Below are positions 1 through 11,481 of a DNA stretch of 64,000 bases, in pieces; positions within the stretch are counted from its first letter, which is position 1; every line of letters begins with the position of its first letter. A program made the translations under genes and the position numbers. This stretch comes from Promerops cafer (Eukaryota; Chordata; Aves; Passeriformes; Nectariniidae). Under the pieces are notes generated by a model that saw only the letters and a program-made list of their open reading frames with translations, had not been told where the DNA came from and did no database searches. Location: NCBI GenBank assembly GCA_013398275.1, contig VZSE01010682.1, forward strand, positions 524,052 through 588,051, in the 5' to 3' direction.

Positions 1-267
1 ATGGTTTTTGTTTGTGTGTGTGAATAAATGTTTGCAAGAGTAAATTTCCTTAAACTAAAAGTTCATTTGTCTTCTGTTTCCCCTTGATTTCAGATTTCCC
101 ATTCTGCAGTGTAATGAGTTGTTCAAACTCTGACCCATGGCACTAACTAGTATTAGTGCAAATCAGGGAGCAACTCATATTTAATATGTTATTTAATACC
201 TTTTAATCAGTAACAGGGACATCAAACAAAGCTCTAGTCTCTAGAGTGGAGGGATTGGCTACCTTAC

Positions 268-324
268 CTAACCCTTTGGAGACTGAAGAACCAAAACAAA
301 GGCAGAGGAATCCTCTCATAATTT
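268..324 (-). CDS. Weak exon candidate (57 nt)
   Basis: The donor GTTAG then GTAAGG is good and the acceptor TTACAACTTATCTAG is fair. The frame at phase 1 in and out reads IMRGFLCLCFGSSVSKGL and continues from 3449-3563 without a break. Cysteine and leucine richness is not distinctive. It would be the last visible exon at the left edge of the window. Confidence 0.28.
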
Positions 325-1381
325 CTAGATAAGTTGTAAATTCAATGTTACACAATGTTGTGGTATGTATGGGATCCAGGGATGGCAGGGAAGTTCGTAG
401 AAAAGACATCTGTTTTGTGATCAGGAACACACAGATACTACACCTGGCTCAGAAACTCCCTGATCTACAGATAACTGAAGGTTGAATCAACCTTCCAGAA
501 GTAAGGCTGGCCCTTTTCCAACACTGTTCTACATATATGCAGCTTTGAACACTCTAGGAGTCAACAGATGAGCATGACGAACCCTTGGTCTGATTCATCA
601 AGAAAAATCTGCTAACAAATAATCCTTGAACAGTTGTGTAAGCTATTTGGTTATGTCACTATCCAAAACTATTTAAACAATCTGATTAGATTAGCAAGAA
701 GGATTATTGGAAACTGCTGATGTTTTTGCTTCCTCAGTCAAGAGGTAGATAAAGCGCTAGTTTTTTTTTCTTTCAAAACCTAGGAACAAAATATATAATA
801 CTAAAAAAACTTAGTCTGCTCTTCTGCTATTATAAACCAATACCACCTTAATTTCAATGTATAGGATAAATTTTTATTCACAATGGAGACATCCAATATT
901 TCTTTTGACAATTTCACACCTTAACAAAAACAAGGATGTTAATGCTGAATAAAAAAGACCTATATATATACATAGACATAGACCTATCCATACATAGTAA
1001 ACATTCTACAGCAATGTGTTTTTCCACATCTGTTCATTATTTATATTTTACTTGTTCTCAGATTAATTATTCCATTTGAAAATTACATATATACAGGGAA
1101 ACAATCTCAGTAACAGTGCAACTAGATTGAGGATTCTCAATCTTTTAAAATTTTCAGGCAACAAAAGGTAAGGGTTTTTTAAATTGATTTTTCTTTTCCT
1201 CTTCCTTTTGCTAGTACTTCAGTTGCAAGTTAAGTAAATCTTTTGCAGGAAATCAGTCTATCTAACTGCAGTAACCCTACATTTAAGCTTCTGCCTTCAA
1301 GTGCACATAATTTGTATCCTGAGGTCTTCAGGGATGTCTACAACACATCACCTGTAGTTTGGTAAAAATGATTTCTGTCTT

Positions 1382-1753
1382 TGTCAGTGGGACACCCTGG
1401 TCCTGGCGCTGACCCCTTGGAGAAGTGGCTCAGCCTCCCCATGGCCTGGGCTGGGTGTCACTGGTTTAACCACTGCCCTGGGACCAGCCACTGCTGCTCC
1501 CCTGCTCCAGCTGCAGCTCTGGATGTTGTCCCCGTCCTGCAATTACTGCCTGAAAAACCATCCCCTTTTGTGGACCTGGGATGGAAGCATGAGAGTAGCC
1601 CAGATAAAAGGGAGGGGCATCCTGGGAGGGGGCATTTTGTGCAACAGTTTCTTCTGTTCTGTTACTGAGGCTTTCCTGTGCTACACACATGATATTCCCT
1701 CCTCTGCAATCTGTGCCATACAGTTCACTGTCTAAATTAGTGAGCACTTGACA
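1382..1753 (+). mobile_element. LTR-like GC-rich block, unclassified
   Basis: A sharp island of higher GC in AT-rich surroundings begins with TGTCA and ends with TGACA, the inverted TG...CA ends expected of a retroviral LTR, 372 bp apart. A TATA-like AGATAAAAG lies at about 1602-1610. No flanking target duplication and no AATAAA are visible, so this is a tentative solo LTR; orientation is from the TATA-like site only. Confidence 0.35.
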
Positions 1754-2590
1754 TGACTAGCTCAGGGATTTTTCTGCTGAAATAATGGAAATAGAAAAGA
1801 ATAGTTTCAATACATTTAATATTGAAGTAGAAAGCCTTGGCTTTGACAGGAATAATTGTGCCACTTTGTGTTTGGTTCATAGAAAGATCTTCAAAGAATG
1901 ATGAACAGCCAAAAAAGTGACCTCATGACAATCTGCTTAATTAGAATAAATTAGGAGAAAATATTGTTTTAGCAGAAGAAAATCACTAGAGTTGTCTCTA
2001 ACAAGACACTTAATTATATACATCAAGGGGAATTTCTTAAGGGACATATTTTTTCTTCATCTGTGTAACTCATTTAACATATTTCCATCTTTGTAAATGT
2101 GACTAGGGAGATACATCAAACTGGATAAATTAGATCTAATTTCAGCACCCATATAACCTTTGTAAGAGTTCCAACCAATCAAGAAAGATTAAATCCCAAA
2201 GCTGATACTGACTTTTATAAAAATTACATTTTTTACTTGGGATGAGTGACTAAATTCAGGTGTAATATGTTAATGACATACTGAAATGAAAAATTGCCAT
2301 TGTTTTACAGCTCAACCAGACATCTAGGGTTATGAACAGTAATACAGATTTGAAAAACAAAGCAAAATATAACCAAGAAGAATGAAAGAACCTTATTTTT
2401 TTGTTAGGATTTCTTCCTTTAAATTACAAAACTAAAAATTTTAATTTAGGAGATAAAGCAGAAATTGTGTCTAACATTTTGTTTTAAAAAAGATACATTG
2501 CAGGACAAATAACAGAAGAACTGAATCTACCCTCAGGACTGTATGAATTATCAATCTAAACACATAGAGATAGACACACTGTCACGTGTA

Positions 2591-2640
2591 CATACACAGG
2601 AACATACAGAACATACATACACAGGAATATACAGAATATA
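2591..2640 (+). repeat. 25-bp tandem duplication
   Basis: Two adjacent copies beginning CATACACAGGAA differ at two positions (AACATACAGAACATA against AATATACAGAATATA). Confidence 0.85.
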
Positions 2641-3448
2641 AATAATGCTACATATTGCACCAAAAAATAGAAAAGATAAATCATTACATATGGCATTATT
2701 AGTATGTATTCCAATATTTCATGATACCCTCTCCTACTATTATCTGAGACAACAAACTGCAAACAGAAGCTGTCAAAAAAAAGATGATTACCAGAAATAC
2801 TTCAGCTTCTACATATCAATCCTGAGGGGTATTAAATGCTGGTGAAAAAAGCTTGAAGACTGAAAGGATTAATACTCATGATTTTATTATAATTCAGTTT
2901 ACATATGAGAACTGGATCATGATACTGTCTTGTATTTTAATTCAGAACAATTCAGAAAAAGACTGGAGAACTGATTTCATAGTAGTTGCAGACTGTGTGT
3001 GTTTAAGACAATTTTATAAAGCTAGTTTATCATTTGTCCAATGTAAAGAGCGTACTGTAAACTGTGCTCTTGTTTCAGATTTAAAATATAAAGCTTAAAA
3101 AGTCACCAAAGTAAGAAAAAAAGTTAGGCTATATATTGTTTCTTAAAGGATTATATCTTGAAGCTATTTTTCACGACTGAAGGCCTTTTCCTGCCCTAAA
3201 CTAAGTCATCAGCTAGAAACTTTCTATGGAAGAGCTCACAAAATGAAGATAGAAGACAGATTTTTTTTTTTAAGTGATTTCATTTGGTATATTGCCTTTT
3301 TTTCCCCCTTATCAGCTTCCGATCTATTTAATTCGCATGGTTAGAAGTATTTGGATGTCCTCCCAGCTCGGTGACATAATTTTAAATTTTTGTTTCTTTT
3401 TGTTTCACATTTAAATTGCACCCTGATGAGTACATTCCATCTGCTTAC

Positions 3449-3563
3449 CATGCAACTGACAAATAACTTGCAAATTAATGACCTCAAGCTGTGAGGAACC
3501 TCTTTCTCTTGAGTTCAAAACTTGTATGAACTCAATGTTGAAGTTCCTGACATTTTTGAGGGT
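3449..3563 (-). CDS. Internal exon of an unidentified gene (115 nt)
   Basis: On the minus strand a consensus branch-point-like CACTAATG and the acceptor GGCATTTCAG precede 38 open codons, and the donor GTAAGC follows CATG. The other two frames contain stops. The translation includes NVRNFNIEFIQVLNSRERG and SQLEVINLQVICQLH, with alternating hydrophobic residues as in helical repeats. It enters at phase 0 and leaves at phase 1. No motif allows naming the family. The intron to 4596-4619 would be about 1.0 kb. Confidence 0.66.
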
Positions 3564-4595
3564 CTGAAATGCCATTAGTGAACTACATAATGAGGCAGAT
3601 TTGGAAGTGGTTTTAGTGGAAAACTGTGTAATAAGATGTCATTGTAAGAAGATTATAATTTTTCTTTTTATGTTTCCATTGCATTTTTTTCCCCACAAAA
3701 CTCTATACAACTTTAAGCTATTTTTATATCTTCTATTTACATAATACCTCTTGGTAGGTAAAGCTACATAGGTCTTCCCTATGGATTGACCACTGACAAA
3801 TCAACGTCATGTCTTATTCTGTATCTCTTGATTTCATTTCTCCTAATGAGAATATTTTCTTTATGTCTTGTTTTCAAAATCCTAATATAAATAATCATTT
3901 ATGACTCAGATAATAGATGCAAAATTTTTTAGAAACCAGATTATAACAAGGGGACTTTTATCCCCTTGATGTTATGTATGTTGATTAGGTTGTAATGGGA
4001 CACATTGGCACTATTGTTCTGGAACAGGTAAATACGGCATAAGACATTTTTAGAGAAACCACACTATTTTGTAGCAACCAGAGATATAAAAGGAACAGTT
4101 GAATTTCTCAAATATCTTTAAAAAGTTATATTTAGATTACTGAATCCTGATTTTTGTCAACACAGCTTATTGCCGTAAATTAGAACTTTGCCATAGTTGT
4201 AATGATGGGGACCACAAGTTAATTACATTAACATTGTTGCATAAAGAGCAACAAATGACCCAACTGTATCTACAAACTGCAATTTATTTTTCATGCTAGC
4301 AGGATCTTGGTGCTCACAGAGTTGGTTTTTAATGAAACTACATTGAAAGGTTTATTTCAGGAGTATATATAAGATATTTAGGCTGCTAAGGGCTTTTTCT
4401 AGACATAATTAAAAATTATTCAATATTTCTAGATAATTGAAAATATTCTAGCCAAAGCAAATTCTCCTCCCAATGAAAATATTAAAGTTGAAGGAATACA
4501 AACAAGGTGCCCACTACATGTCATCTGAGTTTCTCCTTGACTACATTGCCATTAACCATAATGTGATTTTAAATACTTTGCCCACATACACATAC

Positions 4596-4619
4596 CTCAA
4601 TTGAAATATCAATCTTGAA
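4596..4619 (-). CDS. Microexon candidate (24 nt, phase 0-0)
   Basis: The acceptor (CATTTTTTTCTGTGGTTTCAG) and donor (TTGAG then GTATGT) are both close to consensus and only 24 nt apart. In phase 0 it reads FKIDISIE and joins in frame with the preceding exon (leaves at 0) and the following exon (enters at 0). Phase 1 hits a stop. The quality of both sites at so short a distance makes it a good microexon candidate. Confidence 0.5.
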
Positions 4620-4912
4620 CTGAAACCACAGAAAAAAATGTAAGTGAAAAATAAGAAAAAGAACACAATATCAACTAGTCATCTTGAATAATTACTCTAT
4701 TTTCAAATGTTCTAATCTGAACAGCCTCAGTGTTTTCATATGATCACTTATCCCAAAACAATAATGATCTTCATTTTCCTCAGATGCACTGGGGAACTCT
4801 TTTAGACTCGTTGTGGAGTGGGAGAAAAAGAAGTTAGAGAGCAGGATCAATCTTGTTGATAATGAAGACATTTTGCAAGTGATGGAATGACCATGGGAAA
4901 GGCAGGCAGGGA

Positions 4913-5222
4913 TGTGGATGCGGGTTGTGGAAGCAGGATATAGGATGGGACACACAGGACAAAGGGAGCAGGACGTGTTCACGGGTGACCAGTGCAGAGT
5001 TAAGCAAACAGTAACTCATGTAAAGGAAAGGTAGGGATATCCATATATGGTGAACTGTGATGTTATTGGTTAAGCATGAAGAACAGTATGTTACCATATA
5101 AGGCAATGCTTAAGGTCACTGGATGATCGTAGTGTTGAGAAATCCTATATAAGCGCCATGTTAAACACAATAAATTGGCTTCTGCTCATCAGTCAGTTGT
5201 TCCTGCCTCTTGAGTCCCAACA
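4913..5222 (+). mobile_element. Solo LTR of an avian endogenous retrovirus
   Basis: The segment has the order of a retroviral LTR: TATA box (CCTATATAAGCGCC, about 5145-5158), then AATAAA at about 5169-5174, then a short U5-like stretch ending in CAACA. The upstream part is GC-richer and purine-rich, as in U3. The start is set at a TG (4913) and the end at a CA; no target duplication could be confirmed, so both are approximate. No internal retroviral sequence follows. The short U3-R-U5 form resembles ERVK-type bird LTRs, which is inference. Confidence 0.62.
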
Positions 5223-6399
5223 ACTTGTCTCTTTTCTATTGGCCAGGAAATCTCTGTAACTATAAAACTGAGAAATGTTCTTGGGCCTATGACAGAAAAC
5301 ATCAAGTGACGAAAATTTTACACTATGATACAAGTGTTCTAGACACAAGTACTTTAAAAAAATAATTTAGCTTCTAGTCACATTACGGTATCTGAATCAA
5401 AAGCACTTTAATAAATTATGCTTCTCAGAGCTTTCTTCTGAAATACAAAAAAACATATTAATGTTGTTGAATTATCACTACAAATTTAAATCAGCTCTCC
5501 AGTTCTATTCCCTTTTTTCTCCTGATAATAGCAACTCATTTAACACAACTATCCTATTAATGTAATTTGGTTATTTAAACATTCTGCATTTTGTTTTGAA
5601 CCTACAGTTCTGAAAGCTGAAGCCTTCTCTAAGAGTTTCATAAATTTGCTTATCGAGCAGGTTATCTTTGTACTTTACTTCTGCAAAGCCTATAGTATGT
5701 TTCCAGTTAATTGTGAAGTTTACTTACATTGTCTCAATTTTTGTGTTTGTGTTTATAAATCTCATGAAACTGAAAACCCTTAAAAATGGATTTTGTCTAT
5801 CCATGAGTTGAGGAATCTTCTACTCACAAAATCTTGGCTGGCAAATGCAGAAGTATTCGTTGGCACTGTAGTCTGTGTCACTCACTCTAGAATTCCTTGA
5901 ATTTCATATGAACAAGCTAAATGGATGAAGATGGATGAAAATGTAATTTTAAAATTTAATTTTCATTATTCTTAAAGAAGAAGGATACAAAATCCCATGG
6001 GGCTATGAGATGGTAATTGCAGGTACATCTACTGCTCTCAAAGCACAGTGGCAGAAGGCAGGGACTGTATGAAAAAAAACAAGAAAGTTATGAAAGATTT
6101 TTATAGATATTGAAACACTGAATAAGAAAAGTATTAAAAATGTTGCTTTGTTTAATTTCAGAAAAACTTCTTTGCATAGGAGACATTCCTTATTCAACCT
6201 TTCTTCTTTGTCCCAGGAGAACATAAAGTAATGTCATGATAATCATAATTTTCACAATTTATTTTGCTTTGTCAAATCACCTTACGTATATACTATAAAT
6301 TTAACTCAAACATTAAAACATTCAATTACTAAAAAAAAAAGAGAAAGAGTGAGATTCTTTCATTAAATCCTCATGGTCCAAGTCAAGAACTGTGGCTTA

Positions 6400-6594
6400 G
6401 ATGAATGGACAATGGGATGGATTGAGAACTGGTTGAGGTCATGGAGTCTCCCTCACTGGAGATACTCAAGAATTATCTGGACAGAATCCTGTGCTGTGTG
6501 CTCTAGGATGACCCTGCTTAAGCAGGGAGGTCGGAGAGCTTGACCCACTGTGGTCCCTTCCAGCCTGATCCATTCTGTGATTCTCTGATTCTGT
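6400..6594 (+). mobile_element. CR1 LINE 3' end, internally deleted
   Basis: It ends with the octamer-like tail ATTCTGTGATTCTCTGATT preceded by GTCCCTTCCAGCCTGATCC, the usual CR1 3' end. The left part (ATGGATTGAGAACTGG) matches the coding-region phrase of CR1, which normally lies several hundred bases away from the tail, so an internal deletion at about 6432 is inferred. Confidence 0.8.
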
Positions 6595-7454
6595 CATACA
6601 GGAAAAGAAACAAAGCATAATTCTAGTATTGGAGCTGGGAATGCAGATTTATATCATGGCAAGTCTACTTTCTAAGAGGTAGGAATAATTAATAATTTAG
6701 TCATTTTTTGGATTTAGTCATACATCCACATAGATAAAGACATCCTCGTTTGAGATTTATTCCTCGTAATAATTTAAATACGTCCTCTTTTCCACTATCT
6801 TGGAATTTAAAAACATCTGTTACAGTTGGTTCCATTTATTATCTGAACATTTTAAAAATCATTAAAAATAATACAAATTTTTAAAGTAATACATTTTTTA
6901 AGTGTCTTGTAATTCGTCTTCCTCTAGGATACATGATTTTTTCAAAGCCTAGTTCATGTTTTGTACCCCTGATATATAATCTGTTGAACTTCTCCATGAT
7001 ATTTCAAGTGCTGCAATAAATAGAAAAAAAATTGCTGTTAGCAGATTGGAACACAATATTTTGATTCTTATCAAAGGGCTGTGTAATCTCACCTGAGAAG
7101 TGTTCTTCTGCTACTTTGTTTCACTGTCTTAGTTTTCCTGCTCCACAGTTTTCAAGTTTATAATAAAGTCATCTCAAAAAAATTAACAATAATATAAAAT
7201 CTGACATATAAGAATACTAGCCCAGGACTCAATGTTGATTTGACAAATTACCATTCTAATACAATTCACTTTGTTTTTAATATTCTCCTTTTTTAGTTTC
7301 ACAGAATGCATACCTAACATTACCACATTAATATTTAGCAGAGGTACCAATATGCTGATATTTAAAACCCCTCACCTTCTGCCTCTACTGCAGGGTAAAA
7401 TGAAGAGATGCTTCTGCAAAATGGTCATTGCCAAAACAGGCACAAACAGGGATT

Positions 7455-8410
7455 CATCACAGAATAATTTGGGTTGGAGGTGACCTTAAAGGTCATCTAG
7501 TTCTAATCCCCTGTCATGGACAGAGATACATCCCACTGGACCAGTTGCTCAACACCCCATGAAACCTGACCTTGAACACATTCCAGCAAAGAATTCCTTC
7601 CAAATATCTAGTTTAAATCTTTCAGTTTGAAGCCATTATCCCTTGTCCTACATGTANCACTATCTAGTCTAAATCTTTCAGTTTTAAGCCCTTAACATGT
7701 ACATATCATTGTAAAGTCCCTCTCCATCTTTCCTGTCAGTCTCCTTCGGGTACCAGAAGGCCTTCCTAAGGTCTTCCTGAAACCTTATCTTCTCCACACT
7801 CAACAGCCCCAGGTCTCACTCAGCCTGTCTTCACAGGAGAGGTGCACCAGCTCTCTGAGCTTGTTTGTGGCCTCCTCTGGACATGCTCCAACGGGTTCAT
7901 GTCCTTCTTATGTTTGGAACCTCATGAGAGTGGAGTGTAGGGGCAGAATCACTTCCTTCAACCTGCTGGACAAGCTTCTCTTAATCCACCCCAAGTTCCA
8001 GGCTGCAAGTACACATTGCCAGCTCATGTTGAGCTTCTCATTCGCCAACACCCCCAAGTCCTTCTTCTGAGGTCTGCTCTTAGTCTTTTTTCTGCACAGT
8101 CTGTATTTCTGCTTGCCTTGTTTAACTTCCTGAGATATGCAGAGGCCAACCTCTCAAGCCTGCCAATGTCCCTCTGGATGTCATCCCTTCCCTCCAGCAT
8201 GTTGACTGCACCACACAGCTTGGTGCTGTCTTGCAAACTTGCTGAGCATGCACTCAATCCCACTGTCAATCTCACCAACAAAGATGCTTATTAGTGCCAA
8301 CCCCAGTACTGACCCCTGAGAAATGTCACTCATCACTTGTTCTCTACTTGGACATTGAGCCATTGACTGCAACTCTTTGAATGAGAGCATTCCAGCCAAT
8401 TCCAAGCTAG
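7455..8410 (-). mobile_element. CR1 LINE, 5'-truncated, minus orientation
   Basis: The left end (CAGAATAATTTGGGTTGGAG) is the reverse complement of the CR1 3' end. Further right are recognisable CR1 phrases such as GTGGCCTCCTCTGGAC, CAGCTTGGTGCTGTC and AACCCCAGTACTGACCCCTG, the end of the reverse-transcriptase ORF in reverse. It is decayed by stops and indels. It holds a tandem duplication and the single N at 7657. The plus- and minus-strand open frames of 66-92 codons here are by-products of this element. Confidence 0.9.
7606..7694. repeat. 56-bp tandem duplication inside CR1
   Basis: ATCTAGTTTAAATCTTTCAG at 7606 recurs as ATCTAGTCTAAATCTTTCAG at 7662. The copies differ at a few sites and the N at 7657 lies at their junction, so an assembly artefact is possible. 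Confidence 0.7.
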
Positions 8411-9941
8411 TAATGGAATTGCTGGATTCAAAAATTGCAAGCTCTTTCTGGGTGACCACATAATATCTTAATTTTTAAGATATATGCAGTTGATGGGCAG
8501 TCCTTTTTCATTTTACTTGCTGTTTGTTGTCTGGCTCACAGTTTTATCTATTTCATATGATTTAGCAGCTTTAGTGAGCTTACAATAAGTTCCTTGCATT
8601 AATTACATTTTAAGTAGCAGAAAACTGAGTGAGTAGATTAAACTCTAGCAAGTATGTCTTCCATCTACTATTATTTTAGGTCATATTATTTTTAGTACTT
8701 ATACCATGCCTTCCAGGCCAAAGATTCATACAGACACAGTACATATAGCTGTGACTGTAAGCTGTGATTTATAACCTTATCCATTAATAGAGTGAACAAA
8801 AACTGTCATGTATTCCAGGAGTATAACTGTGATAATGAGCACCATTGGCACAGCAAAAAGCTTCTTGTCTGCCATGCAACATGCAACATATGGGGAGCAT
8901 ATGTGGGTTTACAGTAATTTCTGTCAAAACATGACATTAAGGTCCCAAGTATTTTATCACTACTGTTTGTTTGGTTTCTTAATACAAGACACTTTTAAAC
9001 AACACTAACAGGTACTTTTGGTTATATAGCAGAGTCTATAGATTTCTCAGAAAAGAAGCTTGAATAAATTATATTAGAGGTGGATTTACACTGAGTGGTT
9101 TGTTATCTGCCATGGAATTTTCATTCAGAGGAGGAAGTGAAAGTTCCTCCTATTTTTCAGCAGAAAATAATCAAATAAAAAAAGAAATTATATTGTGAAT
9201 TTTGTTTGTTTTCCACTCTTTTACTGCAAATCCCTTAAAAAAAAAAAGAAATTTCAAGAAAATATTGTTATTTACTGTCAATTTCATTTTCATCTTCCAC
9301 ACAATTAAACTTCCAAAGACTTGTGGACAATATCTTTTTGATACAATTCTGCTCCATTATTCCTAGAAAGAGTTGAGGAAAACTACTCTTCCAGATATGT
9401 GGTGTAGTTTAGTGGGACATTCCTTTTGATACCTTTTTACTCATTATAAATACAAATGTGTGTAATTTCAAACAGATTAGCAAGTTTCATTTAACAAGTG
9501 GCAATTTTCATATTTTAGCTTAATAGACTAGAAGAGCCATGGCTATTTTTTTTTTCGTTTACTGTGAGCTCAATGTAAAAATAAAATATTCTATAGGTGG
9601 GATTCTGAATGTCAATTTTACTTCTTTCATCTTGATTTTCTAGGTGCCATTTTTAAACCAATTTAAAAAACACTTGAAAATTCTTATTATGCTTAAGCAA
9701 ATATTTAGATCCCACTAAAACAGCAGAGGTACATGCTGAAAGCTAAAATCATGTGTTTTGTTCACCTAAACAGGGTCTCAATTCTTGTCTAAAATCATGT
9801 TTTACTGAGACGCTCCACCTCCAAAATAGGAGCTCCAAGCTTCAAAGCTCTCCAATCTTTAAAGAATGATTAAAAATATTATATTAACTGTCTTATCTAT
9901 TCATACAGAATATATTAATTCATAATAGCATCTTTATCCAC
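8411..9941. other. Probable intron, nothing recognised
   Basis: AT-rich unique sequence with short homopolymer runs. No exon with convincing splice sites, no RNA gene and no identifiable repeat. Confidence 0.5.
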
Positions 9942-10018
9942 ATGAGTGAGAAGAAGGTTATCAGGAGTAGTTAGCATGCACTCATTAAAGGTCAATGTTT
10001 TTTGACCAACATGCTCAC
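9942..10018 (-). CDS. Probable internal exon, unidentified gene (77 nt)
   Basis: The acceptor is excellent (ATGCTGTGTCTTGTTTTTAG). The open frame includes EHVGQKTLTFNECMLTTP and DNLLLTH, a mixed composition that looks truly coding. It enters at phase 1. The only sensible donor (GTGGAT after CAT) is weak but leaves at phase 0, which is what the next exon (4596-4619) needs. If that donor is not used the frame runs ten codons to a TAA. Function unknown. Confidence 0.55.
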
Positions 10019-10139
10019 CTAAAAACAAGACACAGCATGGTGGTGTCCATCACTGATACTTCTTGAGTTGGGCATTGAAAAGGTGAGATTGCTGAGATGT
10101 AGTTTTCAAAGAAGGAAAATAATAAAAGAGACACTTTAC

Positions 10140-10160
10140 CTTTATCAATTAAATTGTAGT
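10140..10160 (-). CDS. Microexon candidate (21 nt, phase 1-1)
   Basis: A long pyrimidine tract (CACCTTCCTTCTGAACTCTTAG) leads to 21 nt reading YNLIDK, then AAAG with donor GTAAAG. Phase 1 at both ends fits its neighbours. The intron to the next exon (9942-10018) would be only 121 bp, which gives unusual local support because two exon-like units with strong acceptors lie side by side. As a multiple of three it could be skipped without a frameshift. Confidence 0.45.
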
Positions 10161-11329
10161 CTAAGAGTTCAGAAGGAAGGTGCAGTTACAGAAAAGACTG
10201 AGAAAACTTTCCAAAGTCATTAAATAAATATCAAAATACCATTGAAAGTTGTTCCTTGGTAAAAATTCAGGAAAGACTTAAACATACAGCTGTTCACAGA
10301 AAAGATTAAAGGGTAAAGCAAGAAGTAGAACATCTATAGAGATGGATATGAAACAAAAAAACAAAACAAAACAAAAATATTTTTCATATTATAAATTGTT
10401 TTTTGTAATAGGTTTGTTTACTTAACTTATATGATGTCTATTGTGATCACTACTTTCCTGAAGTGCCAGTCTCAGGCAATTTGGTGGTAATATGTAACCT
10501 AAGTCTATATAATGTAAGTCACTATACAGACCCATATCAGTGACTAGTACTGGGTAGGCTATTAATGAAAGTTTCTTGTGAAGGGATTTGTATAAATGCA
10601 GGGAAGAACAGAAGAGGATAGAAGTTCTTAAAATTAATTTAGCTAATCCAACAGCAGGAACTCACATCACTGTCATGTGAATTCTTCGTGTGGCACATTG
10701 AAGACAGGCTTCCATTATTGTCAAGTCTAAAGCAGGCTGAAAGACAGAAGAGTTTCACAAATCAGAATAGTTTAGGGCTTTATTATTGACTGTAATAACA
10801 AATGCCATCTGAAAAATGATAATGTTCCTCCTGATACTGCTCTGTGCTTTGAAGACATAAAAATAGCATTGCTTCAGTTCTTAGAGGTTGTATAGATTTT
10901 ATTAAATTTGAAAAGTTACAGAGCAGATAAATTCCTTGATATCAAAACACACTAAACTGGAAAATCCAGCCTGAGTCCTGAAGCTTCCAGAATAAAAACA
11001 GCAGTTAAATTCCCCAGTTTTAGAGATTTACTGAGAACATATAAATAATTTTAAATACTAAGAAACAGAATTTTTTTCTAGCTTATTGATAAAAAAAGCA
11101 TTGGTTACTAGAAGAATCTAACACTTGCATGTAAAATTTCAAGTGCAATGTCATATTGGGAATATTATCTTGCTAAATTGGTGGGTTAACATTTGGTAGT
11201 ATTACAGGTGTATACACCTACTCAGACACAGTAGCAGTCAAAAAGGCAAAGAGAAACTTTGAGAATAGCAGATGGGGCACTGATGGAAGTTTGGTTGTCA
11301 TCGATTTCCAAGTCTGTCCACAGAACCAC

Positions 11330-11481
11330 CATCAAAAAGGAATAGGACAAAATAAATGGTTCTTTCTTCAGTATGATGACATATATGTTTCTCTGAAATA
11401 GCAGTTGTACAGAAAACAGTACAGTGAAGGTCTTTTCCATGAAAGCTATCTTCAGAAGAAAGATGAGAAATTTTCCAAACC
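11330..11481 (-). CDS. Candidate exon (152 nt), donor weak
   Basis: The minus strand is open for 50 codons here and includes VWKISHLSSEDSFHGKDLHC and CHHTEERTIYFVLFLFD, a cysteine- and histidine-containing stretch with beta-strand character. Two acceptors are possible: CTTCTCAG (phase 2, used here) or the more pyrimidine-rich CATCTTTCTTCTGAAG at 11449 (phase 1). The donor GTGGTT after GATG is poor. A second frame is also open across the same place, so the call is not firm. Confidence 0.36.

Larger units (their letters stand above)
325..3448. other. Probable intron, mostly unique AT-rich DNA
   Basis: Apart from the LTR-like block at 1382-1753 and the 25-bp duplication at 2591-2640, I see no gene, RNA or clear repeat here. 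The reading as intron depends on the weak 268-324 exon. Confidence 0.4.

Noticed and set aside
5820..5900. Minus-strand segment reading DTDYSANEYFCICQPRF with a GTGAGT donor
   Set aside because: The acceptor side has no pyrimidine tract and the phases do not fit the neighbouring exons.
7360..7400. 12-nt segment between a perfect acceptor and a GTGAGG donor on the minus strand (TAGAGGCAGAAG)
   Set aside because: In the phase required by its neighbours it begins with a stop codon, and 12 nt is too short to support.
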